A DNA stretch of 64,000 bases. Source: Aquabacterium fontiphilum. Its GTDB lineage: Bacteria > Pseudomonadota > Gammaproteobacteria > Burkholderiales > Burkholderiaceae_C. The notes under the pieces are model-generated. The model saw nothing but the letters and a program-made list of their open reading frames with translations, did not search any database and was not told the origin of the DNA. The translations under genes and the position numbers were made by a program. The DNA is taken from the NCBI RefSeq assembly GCF_009909205.1, contig NZ_JAAAPN010000002.1:248001-312000 (forward strand), given 5' to 3'. Shown piece by piece: positions 44,125 through 52,659 of this stretch (the stretch's first letter is position 1; each line of letters starts with the position of its first letter).

Positions 44125-46968
44125 TCAGCCCAGGCGCTGCAGCTGTTCGCGCACGCGGGTGAGGGTGGCGCCGAAGTCGGCCAGGCGTTGTTTCTCCTGG
44201 TCGACCACGGCAGCGGGCGCGCGGGCGACGAAGCTCTCGTTGCCCAGCTTGGCTTCGGCCTTGGCGATCTCGCCTTCGAGGCGGGTGATTTCCTTGCTCA
44301 GGCGCGCCTGCTCGGCCGCCACGTCGATCTCGACATGCAGGGCCAGCCGGGCGTCACCCTGAACGGCCACAGGGGCCATCTGAGTGGCAGCCGCGAAGGC
44401 CGCCTCGTCCAGCACCTTGACCTCGCTGAGCTTGGCCAGGGCCTGGATGACCGGGGCGGCTTGCTGCATGAAGGCGGCGTCGCCCGTGGCGAGCAGCGGC
44501 ATGCGCTCGGCCGGTGAGAGGTTCATCTCGCTGCGCAGGTTGCGCGTGGTGCCCACAATGGCCTTGAGCTTGGCCACCCAGGCGTCCGACTCGGGGCAGA
44601 TGCGGCCCAGGTCGGCGCGCGGGTAGGCTGCCGTCACCAGCGACTCGTCGCTGCCGGCCTGCTTGCGCCCGGCCACGGGGGCCACGACCTGCCACAGCGC
44701 TTCGGTGATGAAGGGCGTGATGGGGTGCAGCAGGCGCAGCACGGTTTCGAGCACGCGGATCAGGGTGCGGCGCGTGGCGCGCGCAGCAGCCTCGTTACCC
44801 GACGCCTTGGCAGCGTTGAGCTGGGCCTTGGCGATCTCGATGTACCAATCACAGTACTCGTCCCAGACGAACTGGTAGATGGTGTTGGCGACGTTGTCCA
44901 GACGGAAGTCGGTGAAGCCTTGCTCCACCGCAGCCTCGACGCGCTGCAGTTCGCTCACGATCCATTTGTCAGCCGGGCTGAAATCCAGGTAGCCGCCCAC
45001 GGCGCACACGCCGGGCTCGTGCGCCTTGAGGCCACAATCCTGGCCCTCAGTGTTCATCAGCACGAACTTGGTGGCGTTCCAGAGCTTGTTGCAGAAGTTG
45101 CGGTAGCCCTCGCAGCGCTTGGAGTCGAAGTTGATGGCGCGGCCCAGGCTGGCGAGTGCCGCGAAGGTGAAGCGCAGCGCATCGGCGCCATAGCCCGGGA
45201 TGCCCTCGGGGAACTCCTTCTCGGTGGCCTTGCGGACCTTCGGCGCCGTCTCGGGCTTGCGCAGGCCGGTGGTGCGCTTCTCAAGCAGCGGCGCGAGTTC
45301 GATCCCGTCGATCAGATCGACCGGGTCGAGCACATTGCCTTCCGACTTCGACATCTTGTTGCCCTGTGCATCGCGCACCAGGCCATGGATGTAGACGTGC
45401 TTGAACGGCACCTTGCCCGTGAAGTGCTTGGTCATCATGATCATCCGGGCGACCCAGAAGAAGATGATGTCGTAGCCGGTGACCAGCACCGACGACGGCA
45501 GGAACAGGTCCATTTCCTTGGTCTGTTCGGGCCAGCCCAACGTGGAGAAGGGCACCAGCGCCGACGAGTACCAGGTGTCGAGCACGTCTTCGTCGCGCGT
45601 CAGTTCGCCCTCGTAGCCGGCGGCCTTGGCACGGGTGCGGGCTTCGTCTTCGCTGCGTGCAACGAAGATTTCGCCGTTGCTGCCGTACCAGGCCGGGATC
45701 TGATGGCCCCACCACAGTTGGCGACTGATGCACCAGTCCTGGATGTTCTTCATCCACTGGTTGTAGGTGTTGACCCAGTTTTCGGGCACGAACTTCACAT
45801 CGCCCGATTCCACGGCCTCGATGGCCTGCTCGGCAATGGACTTGCCCTGGGCGCCGGGCTTGGTCATGGCGACGAACCATTGATCCGTCAGCATCGGCTC
45901 GATGATCTGGCCGGTGCGGGCGCAGCGGGGCACCATCAGCTTGTGCTTCTTGACCTCGACCAGCAGGCCTTCGGCGTCCAACTGGGCCACCAGGGCCTTG
46001 CGGGCCACGAAGCGGTCCAGCCCGCGGTAGGCCTCGGGGATCTCGGGTAGATGCGACACCACCTGCGCTTCCAGCGTGAAGATGGTGATCATCGGCAGGT
46101 TGTGCCGCAGGCCAACCTGGTAGTCGTTGGTGTCGTGGGCCGGGGTGACCTTGACGACGCCAGTGCCGAAGTCCTTGTCGACGTGCTCGTCGGCGATCAC
46201 CGGCACCAGTCGGCCGGTGATGGGCAGCTTGACCAGCTTGCCGATCAGGTGCCTGTAGCGCTCGTCTTCGGGGTGGACCATGACGGCGGTGTCGCCGAGC
46301 ATGGTCTCGGGACGGGTGGTGGCCACGACCAGGGTCTCATCGCTGCCATCGATGGGATAGCGGATGTGCCACATCGAGCCGTCTTCTTCCTCGCTTTCGA
46401 CTTCGAGGTCGGATACGGCCGATTTCAGAATCGGATCCCAGCTCACCAGCCGCTTGCCGCGGTAGATCAGGCCTTCTTCATACAGCCGCACGAAGGTCTC
46501 GACCACCACCTTGGACAGCTTGTCGTCCATGGTGAAGTATTCGTGCTCCCAGCTGACCGAGTCGCCCATGCGGCGCATCTGCTGGGTGATGGTCGAGCCG
46601 GATTGCTCCTTCCATTCCCAGATCTTGGCCACAAAGTTCTTGCGACCTAGGTTGTGCCGGTTCTGGCCTTTCTCCTGCAATTGGCGTTCGACCACGATCT
46701 GCGTGGCGATGCCTGCGTGGTCGGTGCCAGGGATCCACAGCGTGTTGTGGCCCTTCATGCGGTGGTAACGCGTCAACGAGTCCATGATGGTCTGGTTGAA
46801 GGCGTGGCCCATGTGCAGGGTGCCGGTCACATTCGGTGGCGGCAGCTGGATGCAGAACGAGGGCTTGGACTCGTCAAGCGTGGGCTTGTACAGGCCGCGT
46901 TGCTCCCACAGCGGGCCATACAGGGCCTCGATCGGAGCGGGGTCGAAGGATTTGGCGAGTTCGGTCAT
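44125..46968 (-). CDS. valS: Valyl-tRNA synthetase
   Basis: ValRS charges tRNA-Val and hydrolyses misactivated threonine. The 947-residue class I synthetase has HMGH in [18 protein letters not shown], the CP1 editing domain, KMSKS in [14 protein letters not shown] and a C-terminal coiled coil rich in Glu/Lys/Ala ([25 protein letters not shown]). I chose ATG 46968 over ATG 46977 because a -10 TAAAAT overlaps the latter and ends seven bases before the former; there is no Shine-Dalgarno, so the mRNA is probably leaderless. Confidence 0.97.
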   Translation of the reverse strand: MTELAKSFDPAPIEALYGPLWEQRGLYKPTLDESKPSFCIQLPPPNVTGTLHMGHAFNQTIMDSLTRYHRMKGHNTLWIPGTDHAGIATQIVVERQLQEKGQNRHNLGRKNFVAKIWEWKEQSGSTITQQMRRMGDSVSWEHEYFTMDDKLSKVVVETFVRLYEEGLIYRGKRLVSWDPILKSAVSDLEVESEEEDGSMWHIRYPIDGSDETLVVATTRPETMLGDTAVMVHPEDERYRHLIGKLVKLPITGRLVPVIADEHVDKDFGTGVVKVTPAHDTNDYQVGLRHNLPMITIFTLEAQVVSHLPEIPEAYRGLDRFVARKALVAQLDAEGLLVEVKKHKLMVPRCARTGQIIEPMLTDQWFVAMTKPGAQGKSIAEQAIEAVESGDVKFVPENWVNTYNQWMKNIQDWCISRQLWWGHQIPAWYGSNGEIFVARSEDEARTRAKAAGYEGELTRDEDVLDTWYSSALVPFSTLGWPEQTKEMDLFLPSSVLVTGYDIIFFWVARMIMMTKHFTGKVPFKHVYIHGLVRDAQGNKMSKSEGNVLDPVDLIDGIELAPLLEKRTTGLRKPETAPKVRKATEKEFPEGIPGYGADALRFTFAALASLGRAINFDSKRCEGYRNFCNKLWNATKFVLMNTEGQDCGLKAHEPGVCAVGGYLDFSPADKWIVSELQRVEAAVEQGFTDFRLDNVANTIYQFVWDEYCDWYIEIAKAQLNAAKASGNEAAARATRRTLIRVLETVLRLLHPITPFITEALWQVVAPVAGRKQAGSDESLVTAAYPRADLGRICPESDAWVAKLKAIVGTTRNLRSEMNLSPAERMPLLATGDAAFMQQAAPVIQALAKLSEVKVLDEAAFAAATQMAPVAVQGDARLALHVEIDVAAEQARLSKEITRLEGEIAKAEAKLGNESFVARAPAAVVDQEKQRLADFGATLTRVREQLQRLG

Positions 46969-46975
46969 GGCGTGC

Positions 46976-46981
46976 ATTTTA
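46976..46981 (-). promoter_or_regulatory. Predicted leaderless promoter -10 for valS
   Basis: TAAAAT on the minus strand, ending seven bases before the valS ATG at 46968. Confidence 0.55.
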
Positions 46982-47049
46982 GGCGGCGGGGCGACCTCGC
47001 CAGCTTTGCGTTTTGGTCACGAATGGGGATGCAACTGGAACTCATGGGC

Positions 47050-47063
47050 CTGATCTGGATCAA
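47050..47063. promoter_or_regulatory. FNR/Anr-type box upstream of usp
   Basis: CTGAT-CTGG-ATCAA matches TTGAT-N4-ATCAA in nine of ten defined positions. Its centre is about 81.5 bases upstream of the start predicted from the promoter at 47103-47131, one of the classic class I FNR activating distances. Confidence 0.55.
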
Positions 47064-47102
47064 AGATGACACCAGCGGCGTGGCCGTCTTGCCGAAAATG
47101 GC

Positions 47103-47131
47103 TTGGCGTGGACGGATTGCGCCTCTAGGAT
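47103..47131 (+). promoter_or_regulatory. Sigma-70-type promoter of usp
   Basis: TTGGCG (47103-47108) and TAGGAT (47126-47131) are separated by 17 bases, predicting transcription start near 47138 and a leader of about 47 bases. Confidence 0.55.
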
Positions 47132-47184
47132 GAATTGCATTGCCGCCCATGTCGGGCGCGACCTGCATCCCAGGAGGAAGCCCC

Positions 47185-47631
47185 ATGTACGAACATCTGC
47201 TGGTGCCGGTTGACGGCGGAGACCTGTCACAGAAGTCAATGGACCATGCGATTGGCCTGGCCAAGATGCTGGGTGCGCGCATCACCGGGCTCACGGCCGA
47301 GCCGCCGCTGCCTGTCATGGTGGTGGAGACGGCGGCCGTGGCCTATGACGTCGAGACCTTTCAGGAGCACGAGCGTCGCTGCGAGCAGCACGCCCGCGAG
47401 TTGCTGGGGCGTTTTGCCGACCAGGCCCGTGCGGCCGGTGTCGAGTTCGATGGCCAGTTCGTGATCACGGACAACGTGGAGCAGGCCATCGTCGACGCCG
47501 CACAGGCGCATGCATGCGACCTCATCGTGATGGCCACCCATGGTCGCCATGGGCTGGACGCCCTGATCCACGGCTCGTTGACCAAGAGCGTGCTGGCGCA
47601 CAGCAAGGTGCCTTTGCTGGTGCTGCATTGA
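47185..47631 (+). CDS. Universal stress protein, UspA family
   Basis: This 148-residue protein of the UspA fold has start MYEHLLVPVDGGDLSQKSMDHA and the ATP-binding-type C-terminal motif DLIVMATHGRHGLDALIHGSLTKSVLAHSKVPLLVL (G-2x-G-9x-G(S/T) pattern), so it probably binds ATP. AGGAGGA before the ATG gives strong translation initiation. An FNR/Anr-like box and a good promoter lie upstream, suggesting induction under low oxygen, as for several Pseudomonas Usp proteins. It is followed by a run of seven T but no hairpin. Confidence 0.93.
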   Translation: MYEHLLVPVDGGDLSQKSMDHAIGLAKMLGARITGLTAEPPLPVMVVETAAVAYDVETFQEHERRCEQHARELLGRFADQARAAGVEFDGQFVITDNVEQAIVDAAQAHACDLIVMATHGRHGLDALIHGSLTKSVLAHSKVPLLVLH

Positions 47632-47665
47632 CCGTTTTTTTCACCCTGACCACAAGGAGCAAGCC

Positions 47666-47977
47666 ATGAGCGAACTGACCACCGCCCAAAAAGAAAAGCT
47701 GATGTCGGACCTGAAGATGGTGATGGCGGACGCGGAAGCCTTGCTGGCGGCCACCAGCGACGATGCGCAGGCCGGCATGGCCGAATTGCGCGCCCGGGTG
47801 GCCGATACGCTCCTGCGGGCCAAGGATGGCCTGATTGACGCCCAGGAAGCCGTGGTCGACCGTGCGCGTGCCGCCGCCAAGGCCACCGACCACTACGTAC
47901 ACGACCACCCCTGGAAGTCGGTCGGCATTGCGGCGGGCGTGGGGTTGCTGCTGGGCATGCTCATCAGCCGGCGTTGA
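47666..47977 (+). CDS. ElaB/YqjD/DUF883-family membrane-anchored protein
   Basis: This 103-residue protein has a long amphipathic helical region (about 1-75, LMSDLKMVMADAEALLAATSDDAQAGMAELRARVADTLLRAKD) and a C-terminal membrane anchor HPWKSVGIAAGVGLLLGMLISRR. E. coli YqjD, a family member, associates with ribosomes at the inner membrane in stationary phase. It heads a three-gene unit with a YqjE-like and a YqjK-like protein, the same order as E. coli yqjD-yqjE-yqjK. AAGGAG lies upstream of its ATG. Confidence 0.9.
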   Translation: MSELTTAQKEKLMSDLKMVMADAEALLAATSDDAQAGMAELRARVADTLLRAKDGLIDAQEAVVDRARAAAKATDHYVHDHPWKSVGIAAGVGLLLGMLISRR

Positions 47978-47988
47978 GTCGCGCAGGC

Positions 47989-48432
47989 ATGGCCGACGAC
48001 GCGCGTCCCGATGCGGGCCGCGGCGCTGCCGGGGGTTTGAAGACCTCGCTGCAGTCGCTGGCGGCCACGCTGATGGCCATCGCTCACACGCGGCTGGCCC
48101 TGCTGTCAGTCGAACTCGAAGCCGAGAAGCGTCGCTTGCTGGGCGTGCTCGCCTGGGGTGCGCTGGGCATCTTGCTGGGCGGCTTCGGGCTCGTCTTTCT
48201 CGCCGCGTGGTTGACGGTGCTGTGGTGGGACACCCATCGCTTGCTGGCGCTGGGGTCGTCGGCGTTGGCGTTCCTGGCCGTGGCGGCCGTGGCAGCGTGG
48301 CGCGTGCGCGCCTTGCTGGTGGCCTCGCATGAGTGGCTGGGCGGCACGCTGGCTGAACTGGAGGCGGACCAGCGCGCGCTCGCGGGCGCGGCTTCTGCCG
48401 AGGCGACGCCCCGTGATCGGGAGGACGTATGA
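47989..48432 (+). CDS. YqjE-like phage-holin-family membrane protein
   Basis: This 147-residue protein has an amphipathic helix (GLKTSLQSLAATLMAIAHTRLALLSVELEAEKRRLL) followed by two membrane helices (VLAWGALGILLGGFGLVFLAAWLTVLWW and LLALGSSALAFLAVAAVAAWRVRALL). This is the Phage_holin_3_6/YqjE organisation; despite the name these are chromosomal envelope proteins, not lysis genes. The start is uncertain: TTG 47974 overlaps the preceding stop (TTGA), and ATG 47989 has only a weak CAGG nearby. It overlaps the next gene by four bases. Confidence 0.85.
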   Translation: MADDARPDAGRGAAGGLKTSLQSLAATLMAIAHTRLALLSVELEAEKRRLLGVLAWGALGILLGGFGLVFLAAWLTVLWWDTHRLLALGSSALAFLAVAAVAAWRVRALLVASHEWLGGTLAELEADQRALAGAASAEATPRDREDV

Positions 48433-48773
48433 GCCAGCGAGACGCCGAACTGGCGCGGCGCCGCGCCTCGTTGATGCGGCGCAGCGCCATGCTGCGCCTG
48501 CAACTGGGGCGGCAACTCGACGAGGGCCTGGCACCAGCATGGCGCACGGCCGACACGGCGGCGCGTGGTTGGCAATGGCTGCGTCGCAATCCGTGGGTAT
48601 GGGCCGTTGGCGCCGTGGCGCTGGCTGTCTGGCGCCCAACGCGCGCGGCCGGGGCGGCCTCGCGTGCCTGGGGGGCGTGGGTGCTGATAAGGCGGTTCGC
48701 GCCGGTGCTGGCGCCTGTGCTGAGCACCTTGCTGCAAATCGGTGCCGGCCGCGCCGGCCATCGGAAGGGATGA
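48429..48773 (+). CDS. Small membrane-associated protein, YqjK-like position
   Basis: This 114-residue Arg-rich protein starts SQRDAELARRRASLMRRSAMLRLQLGRQL and has two moderately hydrophobic stretches (RNPWVWAVGAVALAVW and a C-terminal VLIRRFAPVLAPVLSTLLQIG). The N-terminal helix and gene order match E. coli YqjK, though sequence identity is not obvious. It overlaps the holin-family gene (ATGA), and a beta-CASP nuclease gene starts two bases after its stop. Confidence 0.72.
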   Translation: MSQRDAELARRRASLMRRSAMLRLQLGRQLDEGLAPAWRTADTAARGWQWLRRNPWVWAVGAVALAVWRPTRAAGAASRAWGAWVLIRRFAPVLAPVLSTLLQIGAGRAGHRKG

Positions 48774-48774
48774 G

Positions 48775-50133
48775 ATGGATCTGACGTTCTACGGCGCCAC
48801 CGGCACCGTCACCGGCTCCAAGTCGCTGGTGGAAGTCGGGGGGCTGCGGGTATTGGTTGATTGCGGCCTGTTTCAGGGCTACAAGACACTGCGCGAGCGC
48901 AATTGGGCGCCGCTCCCGTTCGATCCGCGCACGCTGGATGCGGTTCTGCTGACGCACGCCCACATCGACCACAGCGGCACCTTGCCCTTGTTGACGCGGC
49001 ACGGCTACAAAGGCCCGATCTGGACGACGGCGGCCAGCGCCGACCTGTGCGAAATCCTGTTGCAGGACACGGCCAACCTGCAGGAGGAAGAGGCCCGCTA
49101 CCGCAATCGGCACCGTGCCACCAAACACCACCCGGCCGAGCCCTTGTACACGGTGCAGGACGCGCAGGCTTGCCTCAAACGCTTGCGCGCCGTGCCGTCG
49201 AACGGGCAACTGGAGCTGGCCGATGGCGTGCAGGTGCAGTTCACGCCAGCGGGGCACATCCTGGGCGCAGCCAGCGTGCATGTGGCCTGCGAGGGGCGCT
49301 CGGTGCTCTTCTCGGGCGACCTGGGGCGTCAGGATGACCTGGTCATGTCGCCGCCAGCCACGCCACCTGGGGCAGATTGGGTGGTGGTCGAGTCGACTTA
49401 TGGTGACCGCCTCCATCCTGATGTCGACCCGATCGAGCGTCTGGGCGACATCGTGCGCCGCACGGTGGCGCGTGGCGGCGTGGTGGTGGTTCCGGCGTTC
49501 GCTGTCGGGCGCACGCAAGGGTTGCTGTATGCGCTGTACCGTCTCAAGCAGGCGCGCGCCATTCCGGACGTGCCGGTCGTGCTCGACAGCCCGATGGGGA
49601 TCGCGGCCACGCAGGTCTATGAGCGGCACCGTGACCAGCATCGGCTCACGCACGACGAGTGCGTGGGCATCCGCGAAATGACGCGCTTTGTGCGCAGCGT
49701 GGACGAGTCCAAAGCTTTGTTGCAGCAGCGCTACCCGATGGTGATCGTGGCCGGCAGCGGGATGGTCACTGGCGGGCGGGTGCTGCACCACCTGCTGCAC
49801 TATGGCCCGAACGCGCGCAACAGCGTGGTGCTGGGAGGCTTCCAGGCGGGTGGCACGCGGGGCGCGGCCCTGGCGTCCGGGGCGACCTCGATCAAGCTGT
49901 TTGGTGAGTACGTACCCATCCGCGCCGAAGTGCAGCAGATCGAAGGGCTGTCCGCCCACGCCGACCAGCGGGGGTTGCTGGACTGGCTGCAAGCCTTGCC
50001 GCGCGCCCCTCACGAGGTGTTCGTGACGCATGGCGAGCCGCAGGCGGCCGACACGCTGCGTTTGCGCATCCGCGAGACGCTGGGTTGGAAGGCCCGGGTG
50101 CCCGACTACCGTGAACTCGTCCACATGGATTAA
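48775..50133 (+). CDS. Metallo-beta-lactamase-fold RNA nuclease (beta-CASP type)
   Basis: This 452-residue protein has the metallo-beta-lactamase motif HAHIDHSG with H61, H63, D65 and H66, and a later His ligand in FTPAGHILGAASVH. A beta-CASP domain follows with VPAFAVGRTQGLLYAL and VLDSPMGIAATQVY. The C-terminal RNA-specificity region includes IVAGSGMVTGGRVLHHLLHYGP, GGFQAGGTRGAAL and EGLSAHADQRGLLDWL. The organisation matches CPSF73-like bacterial proteins (YbcI/TTHA0252 class), which act as RNA endonucleases. It starts two bases after the YqjK-like gene, so it is probably in the same operon. Confidence 0.92.
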   Translation: MDLTFYGATGTVTGSKSLVEVGGLRVLVDCGLFQGYKTLRERNWAPLPFDPRTLDAVLLTHAHIDHSGTLPLLTRHGYKGPIWTTAASADLCEILLQDTANLQEEEARYRNRHRATKHHPAEPLYTVQDAQACLKRLRAVPSNGQLELADGVQVQFTPAGHILGAASVHVACEGRSVLFSGDLGRQDDLVMSPPATPPGADWVVVESTYGDRLHPDVDPIERLGDIVRRTVARGGVVVVPAFAVGRTQGLLYALYRLKQARAIPDVPVVLDSPMGIAATQVYERHRDQHRLTHDECVGIREMTRFVRSVDESKALLQQRYPMVIVAGSGMVTGGRVLHHLLHYGPNARNSVVLGGFQAGGTRGAALASGATSIKLFGEYVPIRAEVQQIEGLSAHADQRGLLDWLQALPRAPHEVFVTHGEPQAADTLRLRIRETLGWKARVPDYRELVHMD

Positions 50134-50149
50134 CGGGCCCTGCGGCCCG
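50134..50149. other. Short GC hairpin between convergent genes
   Basis: CGGGCC (50134-50139), CTGC loop, GGCCCG (50144-50149), directly after the nuclease stop and before the convergent M48 gene. It has no T tract. Confidence 0.4.
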
Positions 50150-50157
50150 GTCGCTGC

Positions 50158-51291
50158 TCAGTGCGTGGCGGTGTCCGCGGCCTTGAAGCGGGCGATGCGC
50201 TCGGCGTCTGCTGGGTGGCTGCTCAGCGCGATGCCGATCTGGCTGCGCTCGGTCTCGGCGTCTTCCTCGTCGGCCAGTCGTTCGAACAGCACGGCCATGA
50301 TGCTCGGCCGCATGGCGTTGGCCCGCAGGAAGACGATGGCCACATCGTCGGCCTCGCGTTCCATCTGGCGCGAGTAATGCAGATGGCCGAGCAGGGCGGG
50401 CGCGCCCGCCAGCAGGCCGCTGACATCGCCCAGGGCCAGAGACGTGACCGCCCCGAGCAGGCTGGACTGGATCACCATGCGCATGCCATGGCGGGCTTCC
50501 ACATGCCCGAGTTCGTGGCCGAGCACACCGATCAGCACGTCTTCGCGGTCCTTGAGCAGCTTGACCATGTCGTCGGTCACGACGATGGTGCCGTCAGGCA
50601 GGGCCAGTGCGTTCGGGCCGATACCCGAGTCACGAAACAGGATGCGCACCCCGGCGTGAGCGGGGTGCGGCCCGCCTTGCGCAAGCTGGTGCTTGCTCAG
50701 AGCCGCCTGGAACTGCGCACGCAGGTGTGCCTGGGTGGCTTCGGGCACCTTGCTGGGCTTGAGCAGGCCGCCTTCGAGGCTGTCGAGCGTCGATTGACCC
50801 AGGCTCTGGTCCACCGAGTGCGGCACGACTTGCAACAGCCCGCTGGCTGCCAGCGGCAAGCCCCACCGGTAGCCGGCCGCGGTCACCACGCACAACAGCA
50901 GCACGGCCACCAGTGTGGCGCGCCAGCTCTGCTGCGCCCGCACCACCCAGCTTTCGCGGCCGTGGTGCGTGCGCATCCAGGTGTCCCAGGCAGCGCCGTC
51001 GTCGCTCTGGATGCTGCCCCCGCTGGCGATGTGGGCGTTGCGCGTGCCGTGGCGCGTGCGCTCGGGCCAGTCCACGTCGCGCCAGGGCAGCCGCACCTCG
51101 CCGGTCGATGTCCGGAGCACGGCGTGCGGGCCTTCGCGGGTCAACACGGCGTCTTGGGCCCGGGCGCTGCGGCCATCGAAGTAGCGTACAGGCAACCCCG
51201 CGCCGGCCGCCGGCGGCTGGCTCACCATGGCGGGCTGGGCGGGCTGAGCCGGCTGCGTGTCGGCAAAGGCCTCGGGCGGCGCGTCGTGCAT
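50158..51291 (-). CDS. M48-family metallopeptidase with N-terminal regulatory domain
   Basis: This 377-residue protein has a soluble N-terminal region (about 1-115) with a small beta domain (VRYFDGRSARAQDAVLTREGPHAVLRTSTGEVRLPWRDVDWPERTR). One membrane helix follows (ATLVAVLLLCVVTAAGYRWGL), then the M48 peptidase domain with HELGH in VLIGVLGHELGHVEARHG and EREADDVAIVFL as third ligand. The catalytic region probably faces the periplasm. Its ATG shares a base with the TGA of the DUF898 gene upstream, so the pair is coupled. The N-terminal domain resembles those on other Burkholderiales M48 proteins that occur beside DUF898 genes. Confidence 0.9.
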   Translation of the reverse strand: MHDAPPEAFADTQPAQPAQPAMVSQPPAAGAGLPVRYFDGRSARAQDAVLTREGPHAVLRTSTGEVRLPWRDVDWPERTRHGTRNAHIASGGSIQSDDGAAWDTWMRTHHGRESWVVRAQQSWRATLVAVLLLCVVTAAGYRWGLPLAASGLLQVVPHSVDQSLGQSTLDSLEGGLLKPSKVPEATQAHLRAQFQAALSKHQLAQGGPHPAHAGVRILFRDSGIGPNALALPDGTIVVTDDMVKLLKDREDVLIGVLGHELGHVEARHGMRMVIQSSLLGAVTSLALGDVSGLLAGAPALLGHLHYSRQMEREADDVAIVFLRANAMRPSIMAVLFERLADEEDAETERSQIGIALSSHPADAERIARFKAADTATH

Positions 51292-52556
51292 CAGAGGCCC
51301 ACGTCGATGCCAAGCAGGTCTGCAGCCATGTCGCCTGCGGCGTCCTGGTAACGGGCCTGGGCTGCCACCACCAGGTCATCCGGATGCTGGCGGGTGTGGA
51401 CGCTGACCGACTCGAGTTTGAGACGTGCCATGGCCACAGCTGCGAAGGGCCAGTACAGGCCCAGGGTCAGGCCCGTGAGCACGGTGTTCTTCATCATCAG
51501 CTTGGTCAGGCCCCACACGGGCACGTGGCTCTTGAAGCGGATCTGGCGGTTGCCGGTGCTGGTCCAGACCAGGTTCTGCATCTTGGCTGTGAAGTAGGCG
51601 GCGTACAGCGCCTGCATGATCAGCATCCCGATGATCACCACGGGCGTGATCATCATCAGGCCGGCCATCATCCCGGCCATGCCACCGCCACCGATGAGCG
51701 CGGCCAGCAGGCCCACGACCGCGCCAAAGGCCACGACCGATCCGAAGCCCACGGCTGCGGTGGAGAGGAACACCTTGGCCACGTCGCCACAAGTGGCCCG
51801 GAAGGTGGTTTGCCAGGGACCCAGCGCGTAATGGTTGTGCTGATAGGCCTTCAGGCGCCACAACAGATAGGGGCCGACGCCGACGGCCACCAGCACGAAA
51901 AGCAACAGGGCCAGCGCCTGGGGGCCGCCGGGGCGCTGGTTCTCACCCAGCCCGCTCAGGGCTACTGCCAGAATGATGCCGGCTGCCGCGATGGCGGCCA
52001 TGGGACCTGCGAAGACGAGGTAGGCGTCGCGTAGCGAGCCGCGGAAGGCGAAGCGCAGGCCACGCCAACTGGTCTGTGCGAGACGGAACTGCAGCGAGGC
52101 GCGCAGCAGTGCGGGCCATACGGCCGCCAGGATCAGACCCGCGATGCCGCCGGCGAGATCCGACACGTTGCCGGCCAGGCCATAGACGAACAGCAGGGCG
52201 GCCATCAGCAGGAAGCCGCGCAACATCTGCTTGGGGTTGCCGTGGAAATCCAGCGGGTGGCCGGCGACCTCGGTGTGACCATAGAAGTAGCGCAGCTTGC
52301 GCACCTTGGCCCACGGGTAGTACAGCCCCAGCGTAACCAGCATCAGCAGCAGGTTGACGATCCAGATGCGAAAGTACTCGCTGCCTGAGCCCGTGAACTG
52401 CACGGGGAAGCTGTGCACCGAAGTGGGCTGACGCGACGGCGCGGCAAAGCCGGACCCGATGTGGGTGCCGCCCGGGGGCGAGTTGTCGGAGATGAGGCCT
52501 TGCGGCTGATCAGGGCCTGCGGTGGGCAGACCCATGGGGCGAGAGGGTGTGTGCAT
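51291..52556 (-). CDS. YjgN/DUF898-family membrane protein
   Basis: This 421-residue protein has a ~65-residue Pro/Ser/Gly-rich cytoplasmic head followed by the DUF898 module: FRIWIVNLLLMLVTLGLYYPWAKVRKLRYFYGHTEVAG, repeated in part later as NTVLTGLTLGLYWPFAAVAMARL. It has about seven to eight membrane helices. The function of the family is unknown. AGGGAG four bases before ATG 52556 supports the start. It is coupled to a downstream M48 peptidase gene; the repeated DUF898-M48 pairing suggests the peptidase acts on or with this membrane protein, but this is inference. Confidence 0.88.
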   Translation of the reverse strand: MHTPSRPMGLPTAGPDQPQGLISDNSPPGGTHIGSGFAAPSRQPTSVHSFPVQFTGSGSEYFRIWIVNLLLMLVTLGLYYPWAKVRKLRYFYGHTEVAGHPLDFHGNPKQMLRGFLLMAALLFVYGLAGNVSDLAGGIAGLILAAVWPALLRASLQFRLAQTSWRGLRFAFRGSLRDAYLVFAGPMAAIAAAGIILAVALSGLGENQRPGGPQALALLLFVLVAVGVGPYLLWRLKAYQHNHYALGPWQTTFRATCGDVAKVFLSTAAVGFGSVVAFGAVVGLLAALIGGGGMAGMMAGLMMITPVVIIGMLIMQALYAAYFTAKMQNLVWTSTGNRQIRFKSHVPVWGLTKLMMKNTVLTGLTLGLYWPFAAVAMARLKLESVSVHTRQHPDDLVVAAQARYQDAAGDMAADLLGIDVGL

Positions 52557-52647
52557 GTGGCTCCCTGAGGGCCGGCGAAGCGGCCGCGATGCTGTTGTCA
52601 CGAACTCTGCAGCGGTTGACCCGCCAGCCCCATTTTGACCCAGCGCC

Positions 52648-52653
52648 TAGAAT
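52648..52653 (+). promoter_or_regulatory. Predicted leaderless promoter -10 for uvrD
   Basis: TAGAAT ends six bases before the uvrD ATG at 52660. A nearby TTGACC (52635-52640) is only seven bases upstream of it and cannot be its -35. Confidence 0.5.
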
Positions 52654-52659
52654 TTGCGG

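Noticed and set aside
47989-48432. Phage holin or prophage remnant
   Set aside because: The holin-family name reflects YqjE-type chromosomal proteins; gene order matches yqjDEK and there are no phage genes.
48106-50124. 672-codon open frame antisense to the nuclease operon
   Set aside because: It spans several real genes on the other strand and shows no family motif.
52635-52653. TTGACC/TAGAAT as a standard uvrD promoter
   Set aside because: The spacer is only seven bases, too short for -35/-10 recognition.
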